From positions 3,554,501 to 3,618,500 of the forward strand of contig NC_018515.1 in the NCBI RefSeq assembly GCF_000231385.2: a stretch of DNA of 64,000 bases, in the 5' to 3' direction. Each line of letters opens with the position of its first letter. Within the stretch, counting starts at the first letter, position 1. A program made the position numbers and the translations under genes. Source of the DNA: Desulfosporosinus meridiei DSM 13257 (lineage in GTDB: Bacteria > Bacillota > Desulfitobacteriia > Desulfitobacteriales > Desulfitobacteriaceae). The notes below the pieces were generated by a model. It made no database searches. It saw only the letters and a program-made list of their open reading frames with translations, and was not told the origin of the DNA. Of the stretch, positions 33,891-41,819 are shown piece after piece.

Positions 33891-35774
33891 TTAGGATTTT
33901 GGTTTAACTAAGAGATACCCTTGCATTTCCTGATGCAAGGCTGAGCAGAAGTTCGTACAGTAGTACGGATAGACCCCAGCTTTATCCGCCACAAATTCCA
34001 GCTTCTGCGTCTGACCGGGTTGGGCTTCGCAGTTAATGTCGTAGAACATGATCCCAAAGCCATGGGTAATGTCCTCATCGAAGTCCGTGTTCGTGAGATA
34101 CCAGGTAACATGGTCCCCTTCATTGATTTCAACAGTATCCGGGTAGTAGCGGCTCCGGAAGCCCATCATATAAACCGTGACATTATTGCCGTCACGGACA
34201 ACCCGGGCATCTTCCTTCGCATAGACAGCTCCTTCTATTGTCTCATCTTTAGGATAGACTTCGAAGGTTTTGATTTTATCCGCTTTAATCATTTGGGCAA
34301 AGTGTGGTTCCGGATCCACCGGGCTATCGTAGAGAACTTTCATCTTAGAACTCGTAAGGTCAATTAACTGCATACTTTCTGGGTGAGAAGGCCCTACAGA
34401 CAGGTATTTATCTTTAGCCAGCTTATTCAAGGATACCAGGTACTTCCCATCAGGGTTTACTGTATCTCCCTCTGCTGCAGTTAAGTGTCCGGGACAATAA
34501 TGTACTTGGGTTTTATCACTTACTTTAAAATCACTTAAACTCCATTTGGCGACGGCACTTTCGACGAACAAACTTGTGTACGCATTCCCTTGGTCGTCAA
34601 ATTGAGTATGCAAAGGTCCTAAGCCAACTTCTACTTCCGCGACCCGTGTCTTTTCATAGTTCACAATCGGGAAGCCCCTTTCTTCCCCTTGAAAATCCTT
34701 ATTGTTTACACACTCCATGAACTTTTCGAAACTAAAAACAGTGACTGTGGGAGAAAGTTTACCATTTCCGACGAAATACTTGCCGTCAGGGGTTACATCC
34801 ACTCCATGAGGACTTTTTGCACAAGGAACCAGGTAGACCGAACCGGGAACATCGTTGGGATCAATGACTTTCGCCCCACCGATATCTTTAACTTTACCGT
34901 CTTTAGCTGCTTGTTCAAGCATCTTCCAATTGATCGCCACGATATAGTCCCGTTCTCTTTGGGAGGATTCAACTTCTAAAAGGTGGTACGCTTCTTCAGT
35001 ATTATACGTCGTAAGGAAACACCAGCCATCACTGACACCCTTACCGGCATCGGAAAGGTCGTAAGACCATGGAGGAAGCAGCAATTCCCACCCGACACTC
35101 ATGTTGCCATCTTTGGGATCAACGGCTATAGCAGCCATAACTCCTTTATAATCCTCTTTGAAGTTATCAATATCTGAGTAAGTACCATAAGGAATCGGCC
35201 CGGCAAAACGCGAAGCCATCATAAAATACTCCGAATTTGGAGTGAGAAAAACCGAACCATGAGGACCATAGATGTTAGGCACCGGCCCAAGTATCTGTTG
35301 AGTTGTAAATGAATCTAAATTCACGCGGGCGACCCGACTGTTAGCGTTATCATTGATGAAAAGCCACCGTCCATCATAATCACCCTTAGTTTCGCTGAGT
35401 GCAGGATGGTGGGCATCCCCCCAATCAAAATCCCCCAGCATTTCTTTGGTATCTGTAGTCCAGCCATAACCAACGGCGGACTCCTTGTTAAAGACCGGAA
35501 TTGAACGAATACGTCTCATGGATGGCACCCCAAACACAAACAGTTGGCCAGAGTGTCCGCCCGATGCAAAAAGATAATATTCATCCAGTTGACCGGGGGG
35601 AACATAGGTTTTTAGGGCTGCATCGACGACATCCTCTGACACTCCCTCTTTAGAAGCCTTCAGCCCCCCTGCAGCTTCAGGGTTTATTTGAGACAGTATG
35701 GAATAAGCCAGCAACAAACCGGCAAAAAGCCCTGCAACCGCTGTGAATAGCGTTTTTAGCCTTCCTTTATGCAT
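33891..35774 (-). CDS. nosZ: Nitrous oxide reductase, clade II (Sec-dependent)
   Basis: 627 residues. NosZ reduces N2O to N2 outside the membrane. The signal peptide (TLFTAVAGLFAGLLLAYSI) has no twin arginine, the mark of clade II. A seven-bladed propeller carries the CuZ His ligands (GGHSGQ, DAHHPAL, PHGSV, SPHGVDV, GHLTAAEGD). The C-terminal cupredoxin (from about 540) binds CuA through THGF and YYCTNFCSALHQEM. TTGGAGG precedes the ATG. It follows a cytochrome c gene 37 bp upstream, its likely electron donor. Confidence 0.95.
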   Translation of the reverse strand: MHKGRLKTLFTAVAGLFAGLLLAYSILSQINPEAAGGLKASKEGVSEDVVDAALKTYVPPGQLDEYYLFASGGHSGQLFVFGVPSMRRIRSIPVFNKESAVGYGWTTDTKEMLGDFDWGDAHHPALSETKGDYDGRWLFINDNANSRVARVNLDSFTTQQILGPVPNIYGPHGSVFLTPNSEYFMMASRFAGPIPYGTYSDIDNFKEDYKGVMAAIAVDPKDGNMSVGWELLLPPWSYDLSDAGKGVSDGWCFLTTYNTEEAYHLLEVESSQRERDYIVAINWKMLEQAAKDGKVKDIGGAKVIDPNDVPGSVYLVPCAKSPHGVDVTPDGKYFVGNGKLSPTVTVFSFEKFMECVNNKDFQGEERGFPIVNYEKTRVAEVEVGLGPLHTQFDDQGNAYTSLFVESAVAKWSLSDFKVSDKTQVHYCPGHLTAAEGDTVNPDGKYLVSLNKLAKDKYLSVGPSHPESMQLIDLTSSKMKVLYDSPVDPEPHFAQMIKADKIKTFEVYPKDETIEGAVYAKEDARVVRDGNNVTVYMMGFRSRYYPDTVEINEGDHVTWYLTNTDFDEDITHGFGIMFYDINCEAQPGQTQKLEFVADKAGVYPYYCTNFCSALHQEMQGYLLVKPKS

Positions 35775-35811
35775 ATACTCTAACCTCCAAGATTATTTAG
35801 TCTCTAATTAT

Positions 35812-36285
35812 TCACTGATCCTTTTCATCGTTCACTTCTTGTCCTGCTGCTTTGCTTAACAATTGAAGAATTTGATTCCTGTCCTCAGTCGTTGTCAGCT
35901 GGGGAAGCAAATCACCCATAGTCCCTTCAGGTTTTTCCAAAAACTCCTGAAGACTTTTCCCGAATCTTTTCGGCGCATCTGTATAAGCAAAAGAAAGGTC
36001 TGGCCCTGTGGCACCACCCAGGATATTGTAGAATGAGACAGAATGGCACTGAATACAACCTTTCTGCTTAAAGATATCTCCTTCCAGAGTTTTCGGATTT
36101 GCAGTGTCCGTCTGAGCTTGCGCCTGAGGTTGAAGTCCCGTATTGTAAACGGTTTGGACAGTAGTATCAAGCGCTGGAGGATAGCTTGGTGTGGCTAACA
36201 CTCTATAGGTAAACATGGTTAGAAAACCAATCCCCAACCACACGACAAAAATAGGCCACACACCTTTCCCGAAGTTTTTGAGCAC
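35812..36285 (-). CDS. Membrane-anchored monoheme cytochrome c
   Basis: 157 residues. One N-terminal span (FVVWLGIGFLTMFTYRVL) anchors a domain with the heme site CIQCH and a distal Met in EGTMGDLL. It lies between subunit IV of the b6 complex and NosZ, so it should carry electrons between them. GTG start with AGGAGGTGAAAAT upstream. Confidence 0.85.
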   Translation of the reverse strand: MLKNFGKGVWPIFVVWLGIGFLTMFTYRVLATPSYPPALDTTVQTVYNTGLQPQAQAQTDTANPKTLEGDIFKQKGCIQCHSVSFYNILGGATGPDLSFAYTDAPKRFGKSLQEFLEKPEGTMGDLLPQLTTTEDRNQILQLLSKAAGQEVNDEKDQ

Positions 36286-36312
36286 ATTTTCACCTCCTAT
36301 ACATCTAACAGC

Positions 36313-36714
36313 TTATACCCTTATTCCGATAACCGTCAGTACTACCAAAAGACATAAGGTCAAAACTGTTAGCATGAGAATCTTACGCCTTACTTTAAGG
36401 GCATTGTTCTTACTGTGATCAAGCCAAGGAAGAAGTAAAACCCCCGCGAACAACAGTCCTGTAAGAAATAGCCCTAATAGCTCCGGTACGATTTTTAAAA
36501 GCCCGAACAGCCAGAGGAAATACCATTCCGGGACAATCCGAGACGGAGTCATAATTGTATTAGCCGGGGGACCTAACTCCTTGGGCCATACTCCGGCTAA
36601 TATAAACACTAAGCCAAGCACAGCAAAGGCCATCACAACTTCAGTTAAAAAGTGACCCGGGAAAAATGGGATATCTTCAGACTCCATGGGACTAAGCTTT
36701 TGTTCACTTTCCAA
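36313..36714 (-). CDS. Cytochrome b6 complex subunit IV (PetD-like)
   Basis: About 133 residues, three spans. PSRIVPEWYFLWLFGLLKI contains the PEWY motif of the quinol oxidation site. It completes the split cytochrome b with the PetB-like protein upstream. I start at TTG 36714, which has AGGAGG at the right distance; a GTG at 36726 overlaps that Shine-Dalgarno. Confidence 0.85.
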   Translation of the reverse strand: MESEQKLSPMESEDIPFFPGHFLTEVVMAFAVLGLVFILAGVWPKELGPPANTIMTPSRIVPEWYFLWLFGLLKIVPELLGLFLTGLLFAGVLLLPWLDHSKNNALKVRRKILMLTVLTLCLLVVLTVIGIRV

Positions 36715-36729
36715 TTTAATTTTCACCTC

Positions 36730-37386
36730 CTATAACCCACCGGATATTCCTTGCTTACGGATCATCAGAAAATGAATGACCATCGAAAAAATGGCAATCA
36801 CAGGTAAAACTACAATATGCAGAGCATAAAACCTTGTTAAGGTATAACCCGTAACCTTGCTGCCCGCTTGGCTCAAGAGCAGCAACTTTTCCCCAAGCCA
36901 AGGAATTGATCCCATGATTTTTGTACCGATGACTGCAGCCCAATACCCCAATTGATCCCAGGGCAAAAGATAACCGGTAAAGCAAAAGGCAAAGACAACT
37001 ATCAGCAGGCACGCTCCGATAATCCAGTTTAGTTGACGCGGGGGCTTATATGAACCCGTATAAATGACTCTCAACATATGAGCGAGGACAGTGATTACCA
37101 TAAGGTTAGCCGCTATATTATGGATTGAGCGAATCGCCGCTCCCATCCAAACATCTTGTTCAATGAAAATCACACTTTCATAAGCCAACTCCGGTGTCGG
37201 CTTGTAGTAAATCGCCAGTAAAATCCCCGTAATAATTTGAATTAGAAAGAGTAAGAATGTTATTCCCCCGAAGCAAAACATATAACTTCGAGCATGTTTA
37301 GGCACTGGATGACTCGCAAGGTCCTTAAACATGTCTGTCAAGCTTGCTTCACTGTTTTTTACATTTTCCTTGCTATTAATAGCCAC
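36730..37386 (-). CDS. Cytochrome b6 (PetB-like)
   Basis: 218 residues, four spans. Heme-ligand histidines are in SIHNIAANLMVITVLAHMLR and in ALHIVVLPVIAIFSMVIHF. GYLLPWDQLGYWA is the quinone-site loop. With Rieske and subunit IV it forms a menaquinol-oxidising complex. GTG start with AAGGAGG; two bases follow the Rieske stop. Confidence 0.9.
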   Translation of the reverse strand: MAINSKENVKNSEASLTDMFKDLASHPVPKHARSYMFCFGGITFLLFLIQIITGILLAIYYKPTPELAYESVIFIEQDVWMGAAIRSIHNIAANLMVITVLAHMLRVIYTGSYKPPRQLNWIIGACLLIVVFAFCFTGYLLPWDQLGYWAAVIGTKIMGSIPWLGEKLLLLSQAGSKVTGYTLTRFYALHIVVLPVIAIFSMVIHFLMIRKQGISGGL

Positions 37387-37388
37387 AA

Positions 37389-37838
37389 TTAAGCCTCCTT
37401 CAGTTGAGCCATGACAATCCCTTCTTCCAACCAGGTTGCCAATTTGAGCAGAGGTTTTGGCGGCGGTCCTTTCACCACATCTCCTTTGGCATTATAGATT
37501 CCGCCATGGCACGGACACTCGAACTGCTGTGCTTCGGCATTCCACGATACGATACAGCCAAGATGAGTACAGACCCGAGAGAAAGCCAAGATTTCTCCTT
37601 CTCGCTTAAATAGCAGCGCCGGAGCCCCATCATACACAAACTCCAGCGGCTCGTCCTGAATATCTGCTTCTTTAATGACCGCCATTTTGGGAGGGGTTGG
37701 CATTAATGATTGGGGGGGATTAAGAGTTCCAGCAAGTAAAGTCATCGGGGTTACGACGGCTAAGCCCAGCGGTATACTCGCTGTTAAGGTTAGAAATTGA
37801 CGTCGGGTTATCTTTCGACTATTACTGGTATTCTCCAC
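37389..37838 (-). CDS. Rieske iron-sulfur protein
   Basis: 149 residues. KITRRQFLTLTASIPLGLAV is a twin-arginine signal/anchor. CTHLGC and CPCHGG bind the 2Fe-2S cluster by two Cys and two His. It takes one electron from quinol in the b6 complex. GTG start; 5' end overlaps the small membrane-protein gene by 17 bp. Confidence 0.9.
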   Translation of the reverse strand: MENTSNSRKITRRQFLTLTASIPLGLAVVTPMTLLAGTLNPPQSLMPTPPKMAVIKEADIQDEPLEFVYDGAPALLFKREGEILAFSRVCTHLGCIVSWNAEAQQFECPCHGGIYNAKGDVVKGPPPKPLLKLATWLEEGIVMAQLKEA

Positions 37839-38058
37839 GGTTTTCCATCACCTCCCTGTTCTCTAAAACTAAGGATCGCCATATATAAACGGAAATAGCT
37901 GTACATATAAAAATCATCCCACTTAAGATACTGACCCACTGGGAATTCCCAGCAATATAACTTTTAACAACCATCATGGCGAACATAAGAGATGCCCATG
38001 CGTCTAAGCCAACCAGCAGTAACCCGTAGGAAGACTGATCTTCTTGAACAAGGCTCAT
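37822..38058 (-). CDS. Small two-span membrane protein of the respiratory operon
   Basis: 78 residues; two spans (LVGLDAWASLMFAMMVV and SILSGMIFICTAISVYIW). No family is recognised. Position and overlap with the Rieske gene suggest a small subunit of the b6 complex, which is inference. Confidence 0.65.
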   Translation of the reverse strand: MSLVQEDQSSYGLLLVGLDAWASLMFAMMVVKSYIAGNSQWVSILSGMIFICTAISVYIWRSLVLENREVMENRGEYQ

Positions 38059-38087
38059 CTGGCCCGCCCCCCTTTCATCCGTTCTAT

Positions 38088-38393
38088 CTATCTCGGATAT
38101 GTTTTTTGCAGATAATCCTCTATTTCCTTTGTTTGATCATCCGTAACAAAGGCCCCAAAACTGCGCATTTGGGTTATAACCTCCGGCCATGGCAAAGTGC
38201 CGCTGTAATTTTGTACTCTACTGGCATCGTGGCATGTGGTACAAACCGATTGAAATGTTAGATATTCCTTTCCTCCCTGCTTTTCTTTAGGTATAGGCTG
38301 GGCATAGGATGACATCGCTGACAGCCCTATTGCCGTGCCCACCATCATCATAGTAATTCCTGTGGCAATCTTCTTAGAAAATCCTTTTGCCAA
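38088..38393 (-). CDS. Small monoheme cytochrome c
   Basis: 101 residues. A signal peptide or anchor (ATGITMMMVGTAIGLSAMSSYA) leads to a heme site CTTCH and a C-terminal helix. Met ligation could come from ITQMRSF. It is the first cytochrome of the operon. TTG start behind AGGAGGTGATG. Confidence 0.8.
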   Translation of the reverse strand: MAKGFSKKIATGITMMMVGTAIGLSAMSSYAQPIPKEKQGGKEYLTFQSVCTTCHDASRVQNYSGTLPWPEVITQMRSFGAFVTDDQTKEIEDYLQKTYPR

Positions 38394-38436
38394 ATTTCAT
38401 CACCTCCTTTAACGGGAGCACTGGGACATTTTTGTC

Positions 38437-38856
38437 TCAACCCAAAGGAATTTGGGGTACCTTCGTAAATCCTAATACCAAGCCCCCCACCGTCAGCAAT
38501 CCGCCGTAAACATACAGAAATTTGGCCGTTGTATGACATTCCATAGGCGACATACAAACCCCAATCCCCAAATGAGTAGGCATCAGAATCACTATCACAC
38601 CAAGAGCCGCAAGAATAAAACCAAGATAGCGGCGCACCAGACCCTGGCTGAACAGAATCATCAGCGAGATTATTAAGGTCAAGATACCAAGATAGACCTC
38701 TGCCTGCCCTGTATAATGACAGCGCATGTGAGCCATATTGCCAGTTTTCATTTCAATCAATCCCTGACACACTGGTGCCAAATGAAATGGAGTAAAAATA
38801 ATTAATACTCCGATGATGGAACCCAGAAGTCCGGTTACCTTACTTTTGATGCTCAT
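38437..38856 (-). CDS. DUF4418 family membrane protein
   Basis: 139 residues, four spans. PVCQGLIEMKTGNMAHMRCH and CMSPMECHTTAKFLYVYGG are paired Cys/Met/His motifs between spans that could bind a metal or heme. DUF4418 genes commonly follow FtsX-type ABC genes, as here. I start at ATG 38856 with GGGGAGG upstream; the frame extends 22 codons further into the ABC gene's end. Confidence 0.75.
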   Translation of the reverse strand: MSIKSKVTGLLGSIIGVLIIFTPFHLAPVCQGLIEMKTGNMAHMRCHYTGQAEVYLGILTLIISLMILFSQGLVRRYLGFILAALGVIVILMPTHLGIGVCMSPMECHTTAKFLYVYGGLLTVGGLVLGFTKVPQIPLG

Positions 38857-38887
38857 GCATTTACCTCCCTTCCCCTTCTTCCCAATA

Positions 38888-39607
38888 TTAGGCAAGTATC
38901 TCTTGACCCTTAGGGCGTTCATCGCTCTTAGATTTAAGGAGTAACCGTCCTTTGTTTAGAGTGTAAACACGGCTAGCAAAATTCGTAAGATAAGGATCAT
39001 GGGTAGCAATAACCACTGATTTGCCTTTCTCAGCTAACTGTAATAACCGCTTACTGATGAGGAACCGATTGGCATCATCCATCTCTGCCGTAGGTTCATC
39101 CGCTAAAATCAGCTCCGGATCATGAACCAATGCTCTCACAATAGCGACCCGTCGCCTTTGCCCCCCGCTTAGTTGGTACGGAAGAAACTTTGCTCGTTCT
39201 AGTAATCCTGATTCTTCCAGGAGTCCTTTTACTTTCTGTTTTGCTTCTTTCTTTGGAAGAGGTTTTGGTCCAATCCATAAGGGCAGGAGTACATTCTCCC
39301 ACACCGTGAGAGTCGGGATGAGAACACTCTGTTGTAAAATAAAACCGATCTTGCGAGAGCGTAGTTGGGCTAACTTGTCTTCCCCTAAGGTAGAAACAGC
39401 TTTACCCTCAATCATCACCTTCCCTTGAGTCGGATTAAGCAGGCACCCTAAAATAAACAAAAGCGTGCTTTTACCGCATCCTGACGGTCCTAAAATAGTT
39501 AACACTTCCCCTCTATCCACGCTTAAATCAACGTCTTGGAGTGGAACGATGACTTCCCCGAACTTATTAGCATACTGATGACTAACCTTTGACAGTGTGA
39601 GTTGCAT
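38888..39607 (-). CDS. MacB/LolD-type ABC ATPase
   Basis: 239 residues: Walker A GPSGCGKST, signature YQLSGGQRRRVAI, Walker B LILADEPTAEMD. It pairs with the FtsX permease 12 bp upstream. The cargo is unknown; copper export or heme/cytochrome maturation would fit the operon. Confidence 0.85.
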   Translation of the reverse strand: MQLTLSKVSHQYANKFGEVIVPLQDVDLSVDRGEVLTILGPSGCGKSTLLFILGCLLNPTQGKVMIEGKAVSTLGEDKLAQLRSRKIGFILQQSVLIPTLTVWENVLLPLWIGPKPLPKKEAKQKVKGLLEESGLLERAKFLPYQLSGGQRRRVAIVRALVHDPELILADEPTAEMDDANRFLISKRLLQLAEKGKSVVIATHDPYLTNFASRVYTLNKGRLLLKSKSDERPKGQEILA

Positions 39608-39619
39608 TGAAAATCCCCC

Positions 39620-40822
39620 CTAGCGAAGCTGGCCTTCGGACAAGGCAAGAACTGGATCAAGACGAGCCGAACGTCTTGCCGGCCATAGTGCGGCTAAAAG
39701 GCTGATCCATAATGTCACTAAGCTAAGACCGCCTAGAGCAATCAGCATTTGTGATAAATTGGGGATAAGAAAAGGAAATGAACTATATTCTTTAAGCATT
39801 AACTTGAAATAGATAAGTAAACCTAAACCTAATAGTGAACCTAAGGCCGAAGCAGTAAGTACTGTAATCAATGACTCGGCCAAAATCATGCCAAAAACTT
39901 GATTTTTTCTCGCTCCTAGAATCCGCAACAACCCCACTTCTTCACGTTTTTCAAGGATTAAAGATGAATACCTTGTGTAGAGGGAGGCTGCAGTGATAGC
40001 ACATATGATCAGTACTAAGACCCATATCACAGAGCGAAAAGCAATCAATTGTTCCTGCAAACTCTGCATGAGTTTCCCTGCCGTCACTGCCTTTACTCCT
40101 GATATCTTCGAGATCCTTTGACCGACAATCTCGGGCGATACCCCTTCACTGGTTTTGAGTAAAACAGCTGATACCAATCCTTGAGGGTTCCCGGCTCTTT
40201 GCCAAATCTCTTGTAAATAGGGACTTTGAGAGGCCACTCGCCGGGCTGTATCAATGGGAACAAAAATCGTTCGATCTATACTCCCCCCCTTTGGATTCAG
40301 ATAACCGGCGACATCAAAAGGCTGTCCTAAAATGACGACCCGATCCCCTAGAAAGGCAGGAATTTCGCCGCCGATAATCACCTCATCCTGATTTAACTCT
40401 CTCCCAACACCTTGTGCCAGTAGGCCATTGACTAAGAAATCACTTACTGGATCATATCCGACTAAACGGTATTCATCAGGCAAACTACAACAACTTTGGT
40501 TGAGAGTTTGACTGAAAAATTGGGGAGTCGCTTTCTCCACTCCGTCAATCCCCGAAATCTCCTTAAGCACTTGGGCATCCATATAGATGTTGGCTGGGGA
40601 ACCCGTGAAAAGCACCTCTTCCGGGCTATACTCTGCCTGCGCCGGTAAAACCAGAACATCTGCCCCCCATTGATTAAGAGCACTTTTAGCGCCATTCTCG
40701 ATACTCCATAACGTAAGCAAACTTGCAACTAACGCAGCAGTACAGGCGGCGACCACAAAAATCGTCAACGAGGTTTGCCAGGGCCGTCGAACTAAATTTC
40801 TCCATACAAGTTTTAAAAGCAA
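39620..40822 (-). CDS. FtsX/MacB-type ABC permease, first gene of the nos operon
   Basis: 400 residues. An N-terminal span, a large extracytoplasmic domain (about 45-250) and three C-terminal spans match the FtsX fold; EKREEVGLLRILGARKNQVF is its cytoplasmic loop. QSCCSLPDE in the outer domain has a Cys pair. TTG start with GGGGTG upstream. The sigma-54 promoter ends about 48 bp before it. Confidence 0.85.
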   Translation of the reverse strand: MLLKLVWRNLVRRPWQTSLTIFVVAACTAALVASLLTLWSIENGAKSALNQWGADVLVLPAQAEYSPEEVLFTGSPANIYMDAQVLKEISGIDGVEKATPQFFSQTLNQSCCSLPDEYRLVGYDPVSDFLVNGLLAQGVGRELNQDEVIIGGEIPAFLGDRVVILGQPFDVAGYLNPKGGSIDRTIFVPIDTARRVASQSPYLQEIWQRAGNPQGLVSAVLLKTSEGVSPEIVGQRISKISGVKAVTAGKLMQSLQEQLIAFRSVIWVLVLIICAITAASLYTRYSSLILEKREEVGLLRILGARKNQVFGMILAESLITVLTASALGSLLGLGLLIYFKLMLKEYSSFPFLIPNLSQMLIALGGLSLVTLWISLLAALWPARRSARLDPVLALSEGQLR

Positions 40823-40869
40823 ATCATCACCCCTCTTCCTTCAAGGCCTTGGTGCTGAAACATACATTT

Positions 40870-40885
40870 TGCAAATCCCATGCCA
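40870..40885 (-). promoter_or_regulatory. Sigma-54 promoter of the nos operon
   Basis: The minus strand reads TGGCATGGGATTTGCA, a full match to the -24/-12 consensus TGGCAYRN4TTGCW with correct spacing. Transcription would start near 40858, about 36 bp before the first gene. Sigma-54 promoters need an AAA+ activator; one is encoded about 1 kb away. Confidence 0.8.
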
Positions 40886-40973
40886 GACTCCAAAGAGTCC
40901 TCAATTCCGCCTTAATTCAAACTAACTAAACTTGAAACAGGACCAACATAAAGAAGAAACTTGGCAGGTACCC

Positions 40974-40996
40974 GCACGAAGACACTGTCTTCGCAC
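40974..40996. promoter_or_regulatory. Palindrome, likely enhancer site for the activator
   Basis: Arms CGAAGACA and TGTCTTCG around one base, with matching outer GCA. It lies about 125 bp upstream of the predicted start, the usual distance for an NtrC-type binding site. Confidence 0.55.
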
Positions 40997-41049
40997 GTAT
41001 TAGCCTTCTTGCAGTATTCCAACGAAGTTATTACTATCTGAATTAGTAT

Positions 41050-41100
41050 AAAAAGCCACAGGCAAAGGGACATTAATGTCCCTTTGCCTGTGGCTTTTTT
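41050..41100. terminator. Long perfect hairpin with T-runs on both strands, in a divergent region
   Basis: AAAAAGCCACAGGCAAAGGG and its complement pair completely around a TTAA-centred loop and end in TTTTTT. Neither flanking gene ends here; both start on either side. So it ends an unseen short transcript, attenuates the lipoprotein mRNA or insulates the two promoters. Confidence 0.65.
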
Positions 41101-41167
41101 GTCTCACTTAATAAAAGAAGGGTTATTTGCCTACTGTAAACATGACAACCCCAGCTTCTCATAAATT

Positions 41168-41183
41168 AGGTATATAAATTGCA
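41168..41183 (+). promoter_or_regulatory. Weak sigma-54-like site upstream of the lipoprotein
   Basis: AGGTATATAAATTGCA keeps the invariant GG and GC with correct spacing but misses two other positions. It is 70 bp before the lipoprotein start. Confidence 0.25.
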
Positions 41184-41252
41184 TATAAGCCCTATTAACA
41201 TCAATCTAAATTAGAGGATTACTTATTATACGTATTGAGGAGGCACTTAATT

Positions 41253-41819
41253 ATGAAATGCACTAGAATAGCAAATTTAGCTGTGATGACCTTAATTACT
41301 GCAGCAACTCTAACACTCGGTGGTTGCTCTGCCACTTTAACCGGTGAGACTGGTCATCAGAAAACATCCACTAACACTGAAATTCCAAACTATAGTAGGA
41401 CTCAACAACTTAATAAACTTGTCGACCTTGGCTCGATCAAAATGAGGATCGATAGTGTTTCCTTGATCAAAAATACCACAGAGTCTCAAACTGACCTCCA
41501 AGGGCATCTTGCCCTGGGACTTGAGGTCGGAAATATCTCAAATGAAAACGTCCGCTTCTATCCGGAACAAATCGTAGTTACTACCAATACAGGGAAACAA
41601 CTTTTTACCGATACGTCCGGCTCTACCGATGATGGAGGGCTTTTAGGAGGCCTACTCCCACCTAAAAGGGTCTTACAGGGTTATGCGATGTTTCCACTAC
41701 AAAAGTTAAACCCAGATGATATTAACGAAATCAAACTCAAAATTAAAGCTCCCCTAAATGAAAAGGACCAGCCCCTTTCTGACGATCAGGAGCTGGTGAT
41801 CCCTATTCAACAATCCTAG
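41253..41819 (+). CDS. Lipoprotein with DUF4352-like domain
   Basis: 189 codons. A lipoprotein signal ends TLTLGGCSAT. The rest is a beta-rich domain (LGLEVGNISNENVRFYPEQI, then LQGYAMFPL) that resembles the immunoglobulin-like DUF4352 fold. ATG 41253 follows GAGGAGG. It diverges from the nos operon and overlaps the response-regulator gene tail to tail by 17 bp. Function unknown. Confidence 0.7.
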   Translation: MKCTRIANLAVMTLITAATLTLGGCSATLTGETGHQKTSTNTEIPNYSRTQQLNKLVDLGSIKMRIDSVSLIKNTTESQTDLQGHLALGLEVGNISNENVRFYPEQIVVTTNTGKQLFTDTSGSTDDGGLLGGLLPPKRVLQGYAMFPLQKLNPDDINEIKLKIKAPLNEKDQPLSDDQELVIPIQQS

